Shown in pieces: positions 20,594 through 28,381 of a DNA stretch of 64,000 nt (position 1 is the first letter of the stretch; every line of letters starts with the position of its first letter). The notes under the pieces are model-generated. The model worked only from the letters and a program-made list of their open reading frames with translations, did not search any database and had not been told where the DNA came from. Made by a program: the position numbers and the translations under genes. The stretch lies in assembly GCA_019823025.1 (NCBI GenBank), contig CP081940.1:558001-622000 (forward strand), read 5' to 3'. This DNA comes from Methylophilales bacterium (GTDB taxonomy: Bacteria; Pseudomonadota; Gammaproteobacteria; Burkholderiales; Methylophilaceae).

Positions 20594-20935
20594 TCAATGA
20601 AGTGAAATTTTTTCACCATCATCAATATTGTAATAGCTTAATTTAGCAATTGGATTTCTTTTTTCGATTAGGTCACCATCAAAAACTGGCTTTTCATCAA
20701 TTAAGACCGATGCATGACCAGAATGATATAGCGTTATTTCTGCATTTTGTTGTTTAAACTTCAGATGATAAGAGACATAATGTTCATTCTCTGATTCTGA
20801 CCATATTTCCCAGCCAATTCCACCAGTCAGTTGCTCAAGCCACTTACCTAAATCTAACTCAACTTTACAGATTACTGCATCAGATAAGAGCAAATTATCA
20901 TTATCAAGCTTATTATTTTTTATATTATCTTTCAT
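20594..20935 (-). CDS. Small acidic protein of unknown function
   Basis: I do not recognise this 113-residue protein. It has no signal peptide and no membrane segment. It begins with an Asn/Lys/Asp-rich stretch; the core reads as alternating beta strands (LDLGKWLEQLTGGIGWEIWS, HYVSYHLKFKQQNAEITLYHSG, HASVLIDEKPVFDGD), suggesting a small beta-rich soluble domain. It faces ispB with only eight bases between stops and diverges from coaE. The compact setting and intact frame argue that it is real. A function cannot be stated. Confidence 0.6.
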   Translation of the reverse strand: MKDNIKNNKLDNDNLLLSDAVICKVELDLGKWLEQLTGGIGWEIWSESENEHYVSYHLKFKQQNAEITLYHSGHASVLIDEKPVFDGDLIEKRNPIAKLSYYNIDDGEKISLH

Positions 20936-21008
20936 ACCTATACTTATAAGTTATCATATAATCATTATCATTAATATGGGGATAGTTTAAAAAATATAAA
21001 GGTTAACT

Positions 21009-21608
21009 ATGTTTATTATTGGATTAACTGGTGGCATAGGTTCAGGTAAAAGTGCTGCAGCAACAATACTTAAAAGACTAGGTTTAAAAATTATTGACCT
21101 TGATCAAATCACCCATGATCTTATGAAGCCGCGTGAGCTTGGTTATATAGAAATTAAAAAAGAATTTGGTGAAAAATATATAGACACAAAAGGGGCAATT
21201 GATAGAAAGCTTCTTCGAGAAGAGATATTCTCATCATTAGATTTAAAAAAAAGAATTGAATCAATTTTACATCCAATTATTTTTGAAGAATGCAGTAAAC
21301 AATTAAATAAATTTAAGCATGAAAAATATATAGTATTAGTTATTCCACTGCTCTTTGAAACAAAGAATTATATAAGTCTTATTGATGAGTCCTTATTAAT
21401 TGATTGCGACCTTGAAATACAAATTGAGCGCGTTATGAAAAGAGATAGCGTTTCAAAGGCATTAGCCAATAGGATTATTAAGAACCAAATGAATCGACAA
21501 GAGAAACAGTTATTAGCGGATAAAGTAATTGTGAATGATGGAAATATTAACCATCTGAAAACTCAATTAGATAGCTATTATAAAAAATTACTCAAGGATA
21601 TAAATTAA
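21009..21608 (+). CDS. coaE: Dephospho-CoA kinase CoaE
   Basis: Last step of coenzyme A synthesis: phosphorylates the 3'-OH of dephospho-CoA. It has 199 residues with P-loop GLTGGIGSGKSAAA at the N-terminus, the DLDQITHDLM substrate motif, LHPII, VIPLLFET and the RxxxRD lid in IERVMKRDSVSKALANRIIKNQM. The stop overlaps the start of zapD by one base (TAATG). coaE-zapD-yacG is a conserved order in beta- and gammaproteobacteria, where pilD often precedes it; here no pilin peptidase is seen. Confidence 0.95.
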   Translation: MFIIGLTGGIGSGKSAAATILKRLGLKIIDLDQITHDLMKPRELGYIEIKKEFGEKYIDTKGAIDRKLLREEIFSSLDLKKRIESILHPIIFEECSKQLNKFKHEKYIVLVIPLLFETKNYISLIDESLLIDCDLEIQIERVMKRDSVSKALANRIIKNQMNRQEKQLLADKVIVNDGNINHLKTQLDSYYKKLLKDIN

Positions 21609-22348
21609 TGTACAAATTTGAATTACCTCTTAATGAGAGAACAAGAAGGCTTATGTCTATTGAGAATATTTTCATAAGACTTAATACTCAAATTAAAAAT
21701 ATGACTAACTTTTCAGAAGTTGCCTGCTTTGAATCATATTTTAATATACGTTCTACATCGTCCAGGGCAGATATAAAAATTGAAATTTCACAAGAACTTG
21801 ACAAGCTTATTTTAAAAAAAAAGCAATTGAATAAAACTAAAAAAATTATAAATCAAATTAAAAAATTAATGGATGCAAAAAAGAGTTTGAGTAAAATAAA
21901 TTTACCACAAGGAAATTTTTTTGGTAATGATAAGTTTTTACAAGAGATCAAGACCTCTTCATTATCTCCAACCGGCATTGTGAGTAGCGATCTTCCTCAG
22001 CTACAACTCTGGTTGAAGCAATTAAGTCCGAAAGCCAAACAGCAATATTTTTTTAGCAAGATAGATCCCTACCTACCTATTTTTAATAGCATCACAACCT
22101 ATTTGAATACTTTAAGAGATTCAGTCAAATTGGAATCTATAGAAAGTAACAAAAATGGTCTAGTAAACTATCAATTAAATCCTTCATTTAAACATGACTT
22201 TATTCAACTTCAACTCCCACAAAAAATGGATTTATACCCTAATTTAACATCTAATAAATATACTATAAATATTCAATTTTCGTCTCTTACGAAAAACACT
22301 GATACTGGGAAAAAGATAAAATTTAAGATGGGTGTTAGTCAACAGTAG
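21608..22348 (+). CDS. zapD: Cell-division protein ZapD
   Basis: Cytosolic FtsZ-binding protein that bundles protofilaments and stabilises the Z ring. It has 246 residues and matches the family from the first line: YKFELPLNERTRRLMSIENIF, then DLPQLQLWLKQLSPKAKQQYF in the middle, and a beta-rich C-terminal half ending FQLQLPQKMDLYP and YTINIQFSSL. It lies between coaE and yacG, the standard position. It is more Lys/Ile-rich than the E. coli protein, as expected from the base composition. Confidence 0.92.
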   Translation: MYKFELPLNERTRRLMSIENIFIRLNTQIKNMTNFSEVACFESYFNIRSTSSRADIKIEISQELDKLILKKKQLNKTKKIINQIKKLMDAKKSLSKINLPQGNFFGNDKFLQEIKTSSLSPTGIVSSDLPQLQLWLKQLSPKAKQQYFFSKIDPYLPIFNSITTYLNTLRDSVKLESIESNKNGLVNYQLNPSFKHDFIQLQLPQKMDLYPNLTSNKYTINIQFSSLTKNTDTGKKIKFKMGVSQQ

Positions 22349-22354
22349 TCTTTT

Positions 22355-22525
22355 ATGAAAAAACATTGTCCAACATGCTCAAAGATTTTTAACTACATTC
22401 AAAATAACCCAAGTAATCCTTTCTGTTCTGATAGATGTAAGCTATTAGACCTTGGCGCTTGGGCTTCAGAACAATTTACTATTAAAGGAAAAGAAAATGA
22501 TACGTCATCTGAAAATGAAGCTTAG
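22355..22525 (+). CDS. yacG: DNA gyrase inhibitor YacG (zinc finger)
   Basis: Small 56-residue zinc-binding protein that blocks DNA binding by GyrB in E. coli. The ATG at 22355 opens a frame MKKHCPTCSK, with the second half of the zinc site as FCSDRCKLLDLGAWASEQ, exactly the YacG C-x2-C ... C-x3-C pattern. It stands six bases after zapD in the conserved coaE-zapD-yacG order. Its 3' end overlaps the start of the following copper-chaperone gene by about 29 bases. It is easily missed because of its size. Confidence 0.9.
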   Translation: MKKHCPTCSKIFNYIQNNPSNPFCSDRCKLLDLGAWASEQFTIKGKENDTSSENEA

Positions 22526-22931
22526 TTTTTTTACATTAATTTTAATTTCATCATTTGCCTTTGGTGTAGATGAAATAACAGTTTCAAAGGCATTTATAAA
22601 AATGCCAAGGCCAGGTGTTGATGTTACGGCTGGTTTTGCAACAATTAAAGCTACTACTAACCTTAAGATTATAGAGGTTTCCAATAAAAATTTTAAAAAT
22701 ATTGAGTTACATTCAATGAAGATGACTTATGGTGTCATGGAAATGCGGAAATTAATTGAGCCGAAATTAGGGCCTAACTCTCCATTAGTTTTGTCGCCGG
22801 GTAATGACCACTTGATGTTGTTTGGTATTGTAGAAAAATTAAAGCCTGGGGAAAATTTAGATCTAACTTTTGTTTTTAAGGATGACAAAGACAATAAAAT
22901 AACAAAAGTATTTAAGTTTGTTGTTAAATAA
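22497..22931 (+). CDS. Periplasmic copper chaperone of the PCuAC family
   Basis: Exported protein expected to bind Cu(I) and deliver it to the CuA or CuB centre of cytochrome oxidase. Seen: a signal peptide ending SSFAFG, VSKAFIKMPRPGVDVTAGF, and the Cu ligands HSM...M near 77-91 and PGNDHLMLFG, the H-x-M ... H-x-M pattern of PCuAC. The ATG at 22497 is preferred because AAAGGA lies about eight bases upstream; ATG 22515 is the alternative. The genes for its likely client, the aa3-type oxidase, lie at 44-49 kb. It ends four bases from the convergent Nudix-TenI gene. Confidence 0.86.
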   Translation: MIRHLKMKLSFFTLILISSFAFGVDEITVSKAFIKMPRPGVDVTAGFATIKATTNLKIIEVSNKNFKNIELHSMKMTYGVMEMRKLIEPKLGPNSPLVLSPGNDHLMLFGIVEKLKPGENLDLTFVFKDDKDNKITKVFKFVVK

Positions 22932-22935
22932 TAAT

Positions 22936-23889
22936 CTATTTAGACCATATAGCTCGCTGAGAAGCAATTCCTATCGCGCCATGGTCAAAAGATGATGGAA
23001 TATCATTATTCGTCATACCTCCGATTGAGTAAATTGGTATATTAGAGTTAGCAACTAATTTATTAAATTTTGCCCAACCGATAGGTTCAATACCAGGATG
23101 AGTGAGGGTTTCTTTAACTGATCCGAGAACTGCAAAATCTGCATTTTTTTCCTCGGCCACCATAAGATCATTTTCCGAATGACATGAAGCGCCCACCAGT
23201 AAATCTTTAGGGAAATGACTTAATTCGTGCAATTGTTTTGAATTCAAGTGCACGCCATCCAGTTTATATTCATAAGCCAAGTCTATGCATGAATTAATTA
23301 TAATTCTTACATTGGTATGTTGAAGTATTTTTTTTATTCGAATGATTAAAGCTTCTAACTCAGCTTCTATGAGATTTTTCTCTCTTATCTGTATAAGCCT
23401 GAGACCATCATTAACCTGTCTTTTTAGTGCTTGAAAAAAATTGTCAGATGATATTTCTTGCAAATTAGTGATTGCGTAGATATCAGGTAAGTTATTTTTT
23501 AAGGCATGATGAATAACTTGATTTGGCGGTAAAACTTTTGTTGCGTTATATTTTTTTAAATTAACCCACTGTAATTCTTGGCCTTCCCTTCCCTCTGCCA
23601 TCCCCGTCCATGAGGTTATTAAGAAAAAATATAGGATTGTTATTTTATTTTTTTCAACCACCCTTCTTGTTGTCCATTGTTTATATTTTTTGATGACAAC
23701 ACCAAGCTCTTCAAAGATCTCTCTTCTTAGTGCTTCAGACGGGCTTTCATTGATCTCTAATTTACCTCCAGGAAATTCCCACCAACCTGCCCAACTTTGA
23801 GAATCTAGTCTTTTTCCCAATAAATATTTACCATCGGAATCTTTAAGAATTCCAACAGCGACTTGGATATTTTTATTGTTATGTTCTAT
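22936..23889 (-). CDS. Nudix hydrolase fused to TenI/ThiE-like domain
   Basis: Two-domain protein of the proteobacterial MutT-TenI fusion type. The Nudix box is complete (GGKLEINESPSEALRREIFEELG), so cleansing of oxidised nucleotides (8-oxo-dGTP) is the likely activity. The C-terminal TIM barrel has QIREKNL, GASCHSENDL, FAVLGSV and YSIGGM, but the ThiE metal aspartates are gone (INSCIDLA in place of IND, HLNSKQL in place of HxGQED), so thiamine-phosphate synthesis is unlikely. Start problem: the first strand (NIQVAVGILKDSDGKYLL) has no ATG, GTG or TTG before it; the open frame runs to 23898 with only ATT, CTG, ATA and ATC candidates. I place the start at the ATA at 23889; TTG 23820 would cut off the first strand. 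It overlaps argJ by a few bases. Confidence 0.8.
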   Translation of the reverse strand: MEHNNKNIQVAVGILKDSDGKYLLGKRLDSQSWAGWWEFPGGKLEINESPSEALRREIFEELGVVIKKYKQWTTRRVVEKNKITILYFFLITSWTGMAEGREGQELQWVNLKKYNATKVLPPNQVIHHALKNNLPDIYAITNLQEISSDNFFQALKRQVNDGLRLIQIREKNLIEAELEALIIRIKKILQHTNVRIIINSCIDLAYEYKLDGVHLNSKQLHELSHFPKDLLVGASCHSENDLMVAEEKNADFAVLGSVKETLTHPGIEPIGWAKFNKLVANSNIPIYSIGGMTNNDIPSSFDHGAIGIASQRAIWSK

Positions 23890-25102
23890 ATTCAGAATTA
23901 ATTTCTATATACTTATGTGATAGATCAGTTGTCCATATCGTAGCTTCTTCTGTACCTCTTCCAAGCATTATATGAAGGCTTATTTCATCTTTTTTCATCT
24001 CTGATGAAATTTTTATTTCATCAAATGGATCTGAAATTGCCCCTGCCTTAGCAAATAAAATTTTATTTATATAAATATCAATCTTATTTAAATCAAGATC
24101 ATTTACTTGGCTATTACCAATCGCAGATAGCACTCTGCCAAGATTTGCATCTGAGGCAAAAAAAGCTGTTTTTACTAGTGGTGAATTTGCTATAGCCATT
24201 CCAATCATCTTTGCCTCATTATGGCTTAATGATTTAGTTACAGATATTGTTAAAAATTTTGTTACTCCCTCTCCATCTCTTATGATTGATTGCGCTAGAA
24301 AGGATGCCGCATCAAAAATAGCTACTTTAATTTTTTGATAATCATCACTATTTTTTTTCAGCATAAAACCTTTATCTGCAGGTATGCTCATTAAAATAAA
24401 TGAGTCATTTGTAGATGTGTCCCCATCAACAGAAATACAATTAAAGCTTTTTTCACAAACTTCAGAAATGAGTTCATTCAGTAAGTCACTAGGGATATTT
24501 ATATCAACCGCTATAAAAGCTAACATCGTTGCCATATTTGGATATATCATGCCAGATCCCTTACATATCCCTGTGATAGTGACATCTCTATCTTTTAGAT
24601 TAATAACTTTTGAATATACTTTGGGAACTGTATCTGTAGTCATGATTGATTCTGCAGCTTCAAACCAATTATTTTCATTCAAATCATTTAAAGCATTTGG
24701 TATTGCTTTGACAATCTTTTCAACTGGTAATTTTGACATAATGAGTCCTGTTGAAAATGATAAAACTTGTCTTTCATTTATATCAAGATGCTTTGCCAAG
24801 GACTTACAAACTGTTTTTGCATCATCCATACCTTGTTGGCCCATTCCCGCATTCGCACAACCACTATTAATGACAAGCGCCCTAATATTGTCACCTTGCG
24901 CTAGGTGATCTTTAGATACTATTACTGGGGCTGCACAAAATTGATTTTGAGTAAATAAACCAGCAACGGAACTGTTATCTGGAAGTGAAACAACTAATAA
25001 ATCTGATGCATCATCCTTGATACCGGCATTTGTTATTCCTAATCTAAGTCCCTTTATATTATTGATATCATTCTTTAATATTTTTTTCAAATTAATGGCC
25101 AT
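23879..25102 (-). CDS. argJ: Glutamate N-acetyltransferase / amino-acid acetyltransferase ArgJ
   Basis: Transfers acetyl from N-acetylornithine to glutamate in the arginine cycle, and may also make acetylglutamate from acetyl-CoA. The precursor cleaves itself; the site is seen in GICKGSGMIYPNMATMLAF, with the Thr of ATML as new N-terminus of the beta chain. Also seen: DGDTSTNDS. The start ATG at 25102 shares a base with the stop of cysS (TAATG); an ATG 15 bases upstream lies inside cysS and is not needed. Product 407 residues, normal for the family. Together with the Nudix-TenI gene it is read after cysS. Confidence 0.94.
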   Translation of the reverse strand: MAINLKKILKNDINNIKGLRLGITNAGIKDDASDLLVVSLPDNSSVAGLFTQNQFCAAPVIVSKDHLAQGDNIRALVINSGCANAGMGQQGMDDAKTVCKSLAKHLDINERQVLSFSTGLIMSKLPVEKIVKAIPNALNDLNENNWFEAAESIMTTDTVPKVYSKVINLKDRDVTITGICKGSGMIYPNMATMLAFIAVDINIPSDLLNELISEVCEKSFNCISVDGDTSTNDSFILMSIPADKGFMLKKNSDDYQKIKVAIFDAASFLAQSIIRDGEGVTKFLTISVTKSLSHNEAKMIGMAIANSPLVKTAFFASDANLGRVLSAIGNSQVNDLDLNKIDIYINKILFAKAGAISDPFDEIKISSEMKKDEISLHIMLGRGTEEATIWTTDLSHKYIEINSEYRT

Positions 25103-26463
25103 TATTTTCTTCTCCAAACAGTCCCTGAAGGAGTATCTTCAATTAAAATATTCTTTTCGAGTAAATCATTTCTTAGCTTATCTGCCGTATGATAATCTTT
25201 AGCAGCTTTTGCTTTGTCTCTCTGCTTTATAATACCCTCCACGTCAATTTCTTCGCTAAGATTATCCTGTAAAAAATCTTCAGCATCGTGACTTAAAATG
25301 CCAATTACGTTTCCTAATTTTACTAATAAATTAATATCTTCAATATTTTGATTTTTGTTTATTTCTAAAGCTAGCTCAAAAAGGACTGCTATCGCGTCAG
25401 GAGTATTAAAATCATCATTCAGCGCTTTTTTAAAATCATTGGCATATTTTAAATTCCAATTAATCTTGTATTCTTTGTTCGCTTTTGAATTTCTAATACT
25501 TAGGTAAAGCTTTGTAATTGCTTGCTTTGATTCATCAAGGTTTTTTTGAGAAAAATTCAAGGGACTTCTGTAGTGGGCCTTTAAAATAAAAAATCTCACC
25601 ACCTCTGCCTGATACTTTTCCAAAACACTTCTAATTGTAAAGAAATTACCTAGTGACTTTGACATTTTTTCATCATCTATCTTTACGAATCCATTATGAA
25701 TCCAATAGTTAGCCATTTGACAGCTATTAACAGCTTCAGATTGCGCAATTTCGTTTTCATGATGTGGAAATTGAAGGTCCTGCCCACCACCATGAATATC
25801 GAAGGTTTGGCCTAACAGGTTGTTACTCATTGTCGAACACTCTATATGCCAACCAGGCCTCCCATCTCCCCATGGTGAGTCCCATGATGGTTCATTTGGT
25901 TTAGCTGACTTCCATAAAACAAAATCATTGTTATCTCTTTTAAATTCATCGACTTCTACCCTAGACCCTGCTCTCAGGTCTTTAAGTGATTTTCCGGACA
26001 ATTTTCCATAACTTTCAAATTTTGAGACTGCATAAAAGACATCATTATTATCAGCTTTATAGGCATATCCTTTACTTATTAAATCCTCAATCATCTTTAT
26101 CATTTCTTCTATGTGATCTGTAGCCTTTGGTTCTAGCGTTGGCGGAATAATACCGAGTTGTTCAGCATCGTGATCCATCTCTTTGATAAAATTTTCTGTT
26201 ATAACTTTATAGTCAACATTATCAACAATCGCTTTTTTTATGATTTTGTCATCAATGTCTGTAATGTTTCTTACATAGGTCACCTCATACCCACTTTCTC
26301 TTAACCACCTTGTGATCATGTCAAATACAATTAGGACGCGCGCATGTCCAATATGGCAGAAATCGTAAACAGTCATTCCACAGACATACATCTTGACTTT
26401 ACTAGGCTCAATAGATTTAAAAATCTCTTTTTTATTATTTAAGGTGTTGTAGATTGAAAGCAT
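25102..26463 (-). CDS. cysS: Cysteinyl-tRNA synthetase CysS
   Basis: Class Ia synthetase of 453 residues. Seen: the zinc cysteine and HIGH region CGMTVYDFCHIGHARV, WHIECSTMS, the zinc HGGGQDLQFPHHENEIAQSE, and the KMSKS loop EKMSKSLGN. C-terminal helical anticodon domain follows. First gene of a minus-strand run cysS-argJ-Nudix/TenI, diverging from the periplasmic cyclophilin. cysS next to a cyclophilin gene is a familiar proteobacterial neighbourhood. Confidence 0.96.
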   Translation of the reverse strand: MLSIYNTLNNKKEIFKSIEPSKVKMYVCGMTVYDFCHIGHARVLIVFDMITRWLRESGYEVTYVRNITDIDDKIIKKAIVDNVDYKVITENFIKEMDHDAEQLGIIPPTLEPKATDHIEEMIKMIEDLISKGYAYKADNNDVFYAVSKFESYGKLSGKSLKDLRAGSRVEVDEFKRDNNDFVLWKSAKPNEPSWDSPWGDGRPGWHIECSTMSNNLLGQTFDIHGGGQDLQFPHHENEIAQSEAVNSCQMANYWIHNGFVKIDDEKMSKSLGNFFTIRSVLEKYQAEVVRFFILKAHYRSPLNFSQKNLDESKQAITKLYLSIRNSKANKEYKINWNLKYANDFKKALNDDFNTPDAIAVLFELALEINKNQNIEDINLLVKLGNVIGILSHDAEDFLQDNLSEEIDVEGIIKQRDKAKAAKDYHTADKLRNDLLEKNILIEDTPSGTVWRRK

Positions 26464-26603
26464 AATAAATAAACTTTGAAGGGCTCTCCTTTATTGGTAG
26501 ACGAAATTAATATATGATAGATTTCGCATTAAATATGCAAAAATTATAACACGCAGAATTTATGCTAATTACGTTAACCTACAAATACAATTGGAGTTAT
26601 ATT

Positions 26604-27167
26604 TTGAAATACACTTTAAAACTGTTTATTATTTTTTTATTATCTTTTGTAAGCACAAGTATTTTCGCAGAAAAAAATGTTCAATTTCTCATAAATACTT
26701 CCAAAGGAAATATTGTTATAGAAACATACCCTGAGAAAGCACCCATCACTGTCAAAAACTTTGAGAGTTATGTTAATAAAGGTTTTTATAATGACACTAT
26801 ATTTCACCGTGTCATAGATGGCTTTATGATTCAAGGTGGCGGATTCACAAAAGATATGTCACAAAAACAAACTGATGCGCCAATCAAAATTGAATCTGAT
26901 AACGGCCTTAAAAATAAAAAGTACACCATTGCTATGGCAAGAACTTCAATACCAGATTCTGCAACCTCTCAATTCTTTATAAATGTTAAAAATAATGATT
27001 TTTTGGATTACTCAGGACAAAGTAATCCTGGTTACTGTGTTTTTGGAAAAGTCATTGAAGGTCAAGATGTTGTCGACAAGATCGGTAAATTAAAAACAAG
27101 AGTCAAGAATGGGATGGGTGATGTTCCTATCAAAACAGTTAAAATTAATTCTATAAAGGTCAAATAA
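26604..27167 (+). CDS. ppiA: Periplasmic peptidyl-prolyl cis-trans isomerase (cyclophilin)
   Basis: Exported cyclophilin that speeds proline isomerisation of secreted proteins. I place the start at TTG 26604, with GGAG seven bases upstream, giving a normal signal peptide (KYTLKLFIIFLLSFVSTSIFA) and a 187-residue product, close to the 190 of E. coli PpiA. An ATG at 26562 would add an unusual polar extension. Core motifs: FHRVIDGFMIQGGGF with the catalytic Arg, ATSQFFINV and GYCVFGKVIEGQDVVDKI. Tandem with the cytosolic copy three bases downstream; the two share an 80-base identical block. Confidence 0.92.
   Translation: MKYTLKLFIIFLLSFVSTSIFAEKNVQFLINTSKGNIVIETYPEKAPITVKNFESYVNKGFYNDTIFHRVIDGFMIQGGGFTKDMSQKQTDAPIKIESDNGLKNKKYTIAMARTSIPDSATSQFFINVKNNDFLDYSGQSNPGYCVFGKVIEGQDVVDKIGKLKTRVKNGMGDVPIKTVKINSIKVK
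26790..26869 (+). repeat. 80-base perfect repeat, copy 1, in ppiA
   Basis: This stretch, coding for the NDTIFHRVIDGFMIQ active-site region, is identical base for base to 27285-27364 in the next gene (offset 495). Sequence on both sides differs at many codon third positions, so the identity is sharper than protein conservation requires. Confidence 0.9.
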
Positions 27168-27170
27168 TTT

Positions 27171-27659
27171 ATGAGTAACGTAACTATAAAAACAAATTTA
27201 GGATCACTCGTGTTGGAGCTTAATGAAAAGGCAGCCCCGATCACTGTTAAGAACTTTGAAAGCTATGTTAGTAAAGGCTTTTTTAATGACACTATATTTC
27301 ACCGTGTCATAGATGGCTTTATGATTCAAGGTGGCGGATTCACAAAAGATATGTCACAAAAACAGACTGACGCACCTATCAAAAATGAAGCCGATAATGG
27401 GCTTAAAAATGAAAAGTATAGTATCGCAATGGCAAGAACACAGGATCCAGACTCAGCCTCATCGCAATTTTTTATTAATGTAAATAATAATAATTTCTTA
27501 GATTTTCCTGGCCAAGATGGTGCTGGGTACTGCGTTTTTGGTAAGGTTATTGAGGGACAGGATGTCGTAGATAAAATTGCAAAGGTATCAACTGGTTCTG
27601 CAAATGGTCATCAAGACGTTCCTAATGAACATATCATAATAGAGGAAGCTTCCGCCTGA
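27171..27659 (+). CDS. ppiB: Cytosolic peptidyl-prolyl cis-trans isomerase (cyclophilin)
   Basis: Cyclophilin of 162 residues without signal peptide, starting MSNVTIKTNLGSLVLELNEKAAPITVKNFESYV; E. coli PpiB has 164 residues. FHRVIDGFMIQGGGF, ASSQFFINV and GYCVFGKVIEGQDVVDKI are all present. It lies directly behind the periplasmic paralogue, so the pair gives isomerase activity on both sides of the inner membrane. Its TGA shares its A with the apparent ATT start of lpxH, and the ppiB-lpxH order is common in proteobacteria. Confidence 0.95.
   Translation: MSNVTIKTNLGSLVLELNEKAAPITVKNFESYVSKGFFNDTIFHRVIDGFMIQGGGFTKDMSQKQTDAPIKNEADNGLKNEKYSIAMARTQDPDSASSQFFINVNNNNFLDFPGQDGAGYCVFGKVIEGQDVVDKIAKVSTGSANGHQDVPNEHIIIEEASA
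27285..27364 (+). repeat. 80-base perfect repeat, copy 2, in ppiB
   Basis: Second copy of the block at 26790-26869. It covers the active-site strands of the cytosolic cyclophilin. The exact match suggests recent gene conversion between the tandem genes. Confidence 0.9.
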
Positions 27660-28381
27660 TTCATATAAAAGATAGCGCTATATTTTTTTCAGACATTCAT
27701 CTTGATGACTCGTCCAAAAAAGATATAGCCTACTTTGTTTCATTCATAAATAACTATGTTAAAAATTATCCAAATATTTTTATTTTAGGTGATTTATTTG
27801 ACTGGTGGCCAGGTGATGATACCAATCAATTTAAAAAGGTTATTGCTTTATTGAAACAAGTATCCAATAAATCAAAAATATTTTTTATTTGTGGAAATCG
27901 AGATTACTTAATTGGTAAAAAATTTGCTAAAGAAACAAATATCACTATTCTTCCAGATCACCAACTAATTAAGCTTGGAAAAGAAAAAGCAATTATCCTT
28001 CACGGGGATACTTTATGTACAGATGACAAGAAATACCAAAGGTTTAGAAAATTTTCAAGATCTTGGATTAGTAAAAAGGGTTTTTTATTGTTTCCAAAAT
28101 ATTTAAAGGATTGTATATTTAACTTTGCTAGGAAGAAAAGTAACTATGATAAAAGTTCTAAAAATAAAGAGATCATGGATGTTAATGAACTTGCTGTAAA
28201 AAAATTATTTAATGAATTTAATAATCCTCCCATAATGATTCACGGACATACACATCGACCAAAAATTCATACCTATAAAATTAACGGGCTTGAATCAAAG
28301 AGAGTGGTTTTAAGCGATTGGCACGAATCAGGAAGTTTTTTACTTTGGGAAAGGGGAAAATTAAAAAATATTAAGATTTAA
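27659..28381 (+). CDS. lpxH: UDP-2,3-diacylglucosamine diphosphatase LpxH, apparent ATT start
   Basis: Metallophosphoesterase that makes lipid X from UDP-2,3-diacylglucosamine in lipid A synthesis, at the inner membrane. Metal motifs are complete: SDIHL (D12, H14), GDLFDWW, CGNRDYL, LHGDTLCTDD and HGHTHRP. The frame has no ATG, GTG or TTG before the first metal motif; the first is a TTG at codon 65, beyond GDLFDWW. The ATT at 27659 overlaps the ppiB TGA (TGATT), has AGAGGAAG upstream at 27641-27648, and gives exactly 240 residues, the length of the E. coli enzyme. I therefore take ATT as start. It ends with a four-base convergent overlap on nusB. It implies an LPS-bearing outer membrane. Confidence 0.88.
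   Translation: MHIKDSAIFFSDIHLDDSSKKDIAYFVSFINNYVKNYPNIFILGDLFDWWPGDDTNQFKKVIALLKQVSNKSKIFFICGNRDYLIGKKFAKETNITILPDHQLIKLGKEKAIILHGDTLCTDDKKYQRFRKFSRSWISKKGFLLFPKYLKDCIFNFARKKSNYDKSSKNKEIMDVNELAVKKLFNEFNNPPIMIHGHTHRPKIHTYKINGLESKRVVLSDWHESGSFLLWERGKLKNIKI

Noticed and set aside
24384..24908. 174-codon plus-strand frame opposite argJ
   Set aside because: The sequence reads as the reverse complement of conserved ArgJ motifs; nothing in it resembles a protein family.
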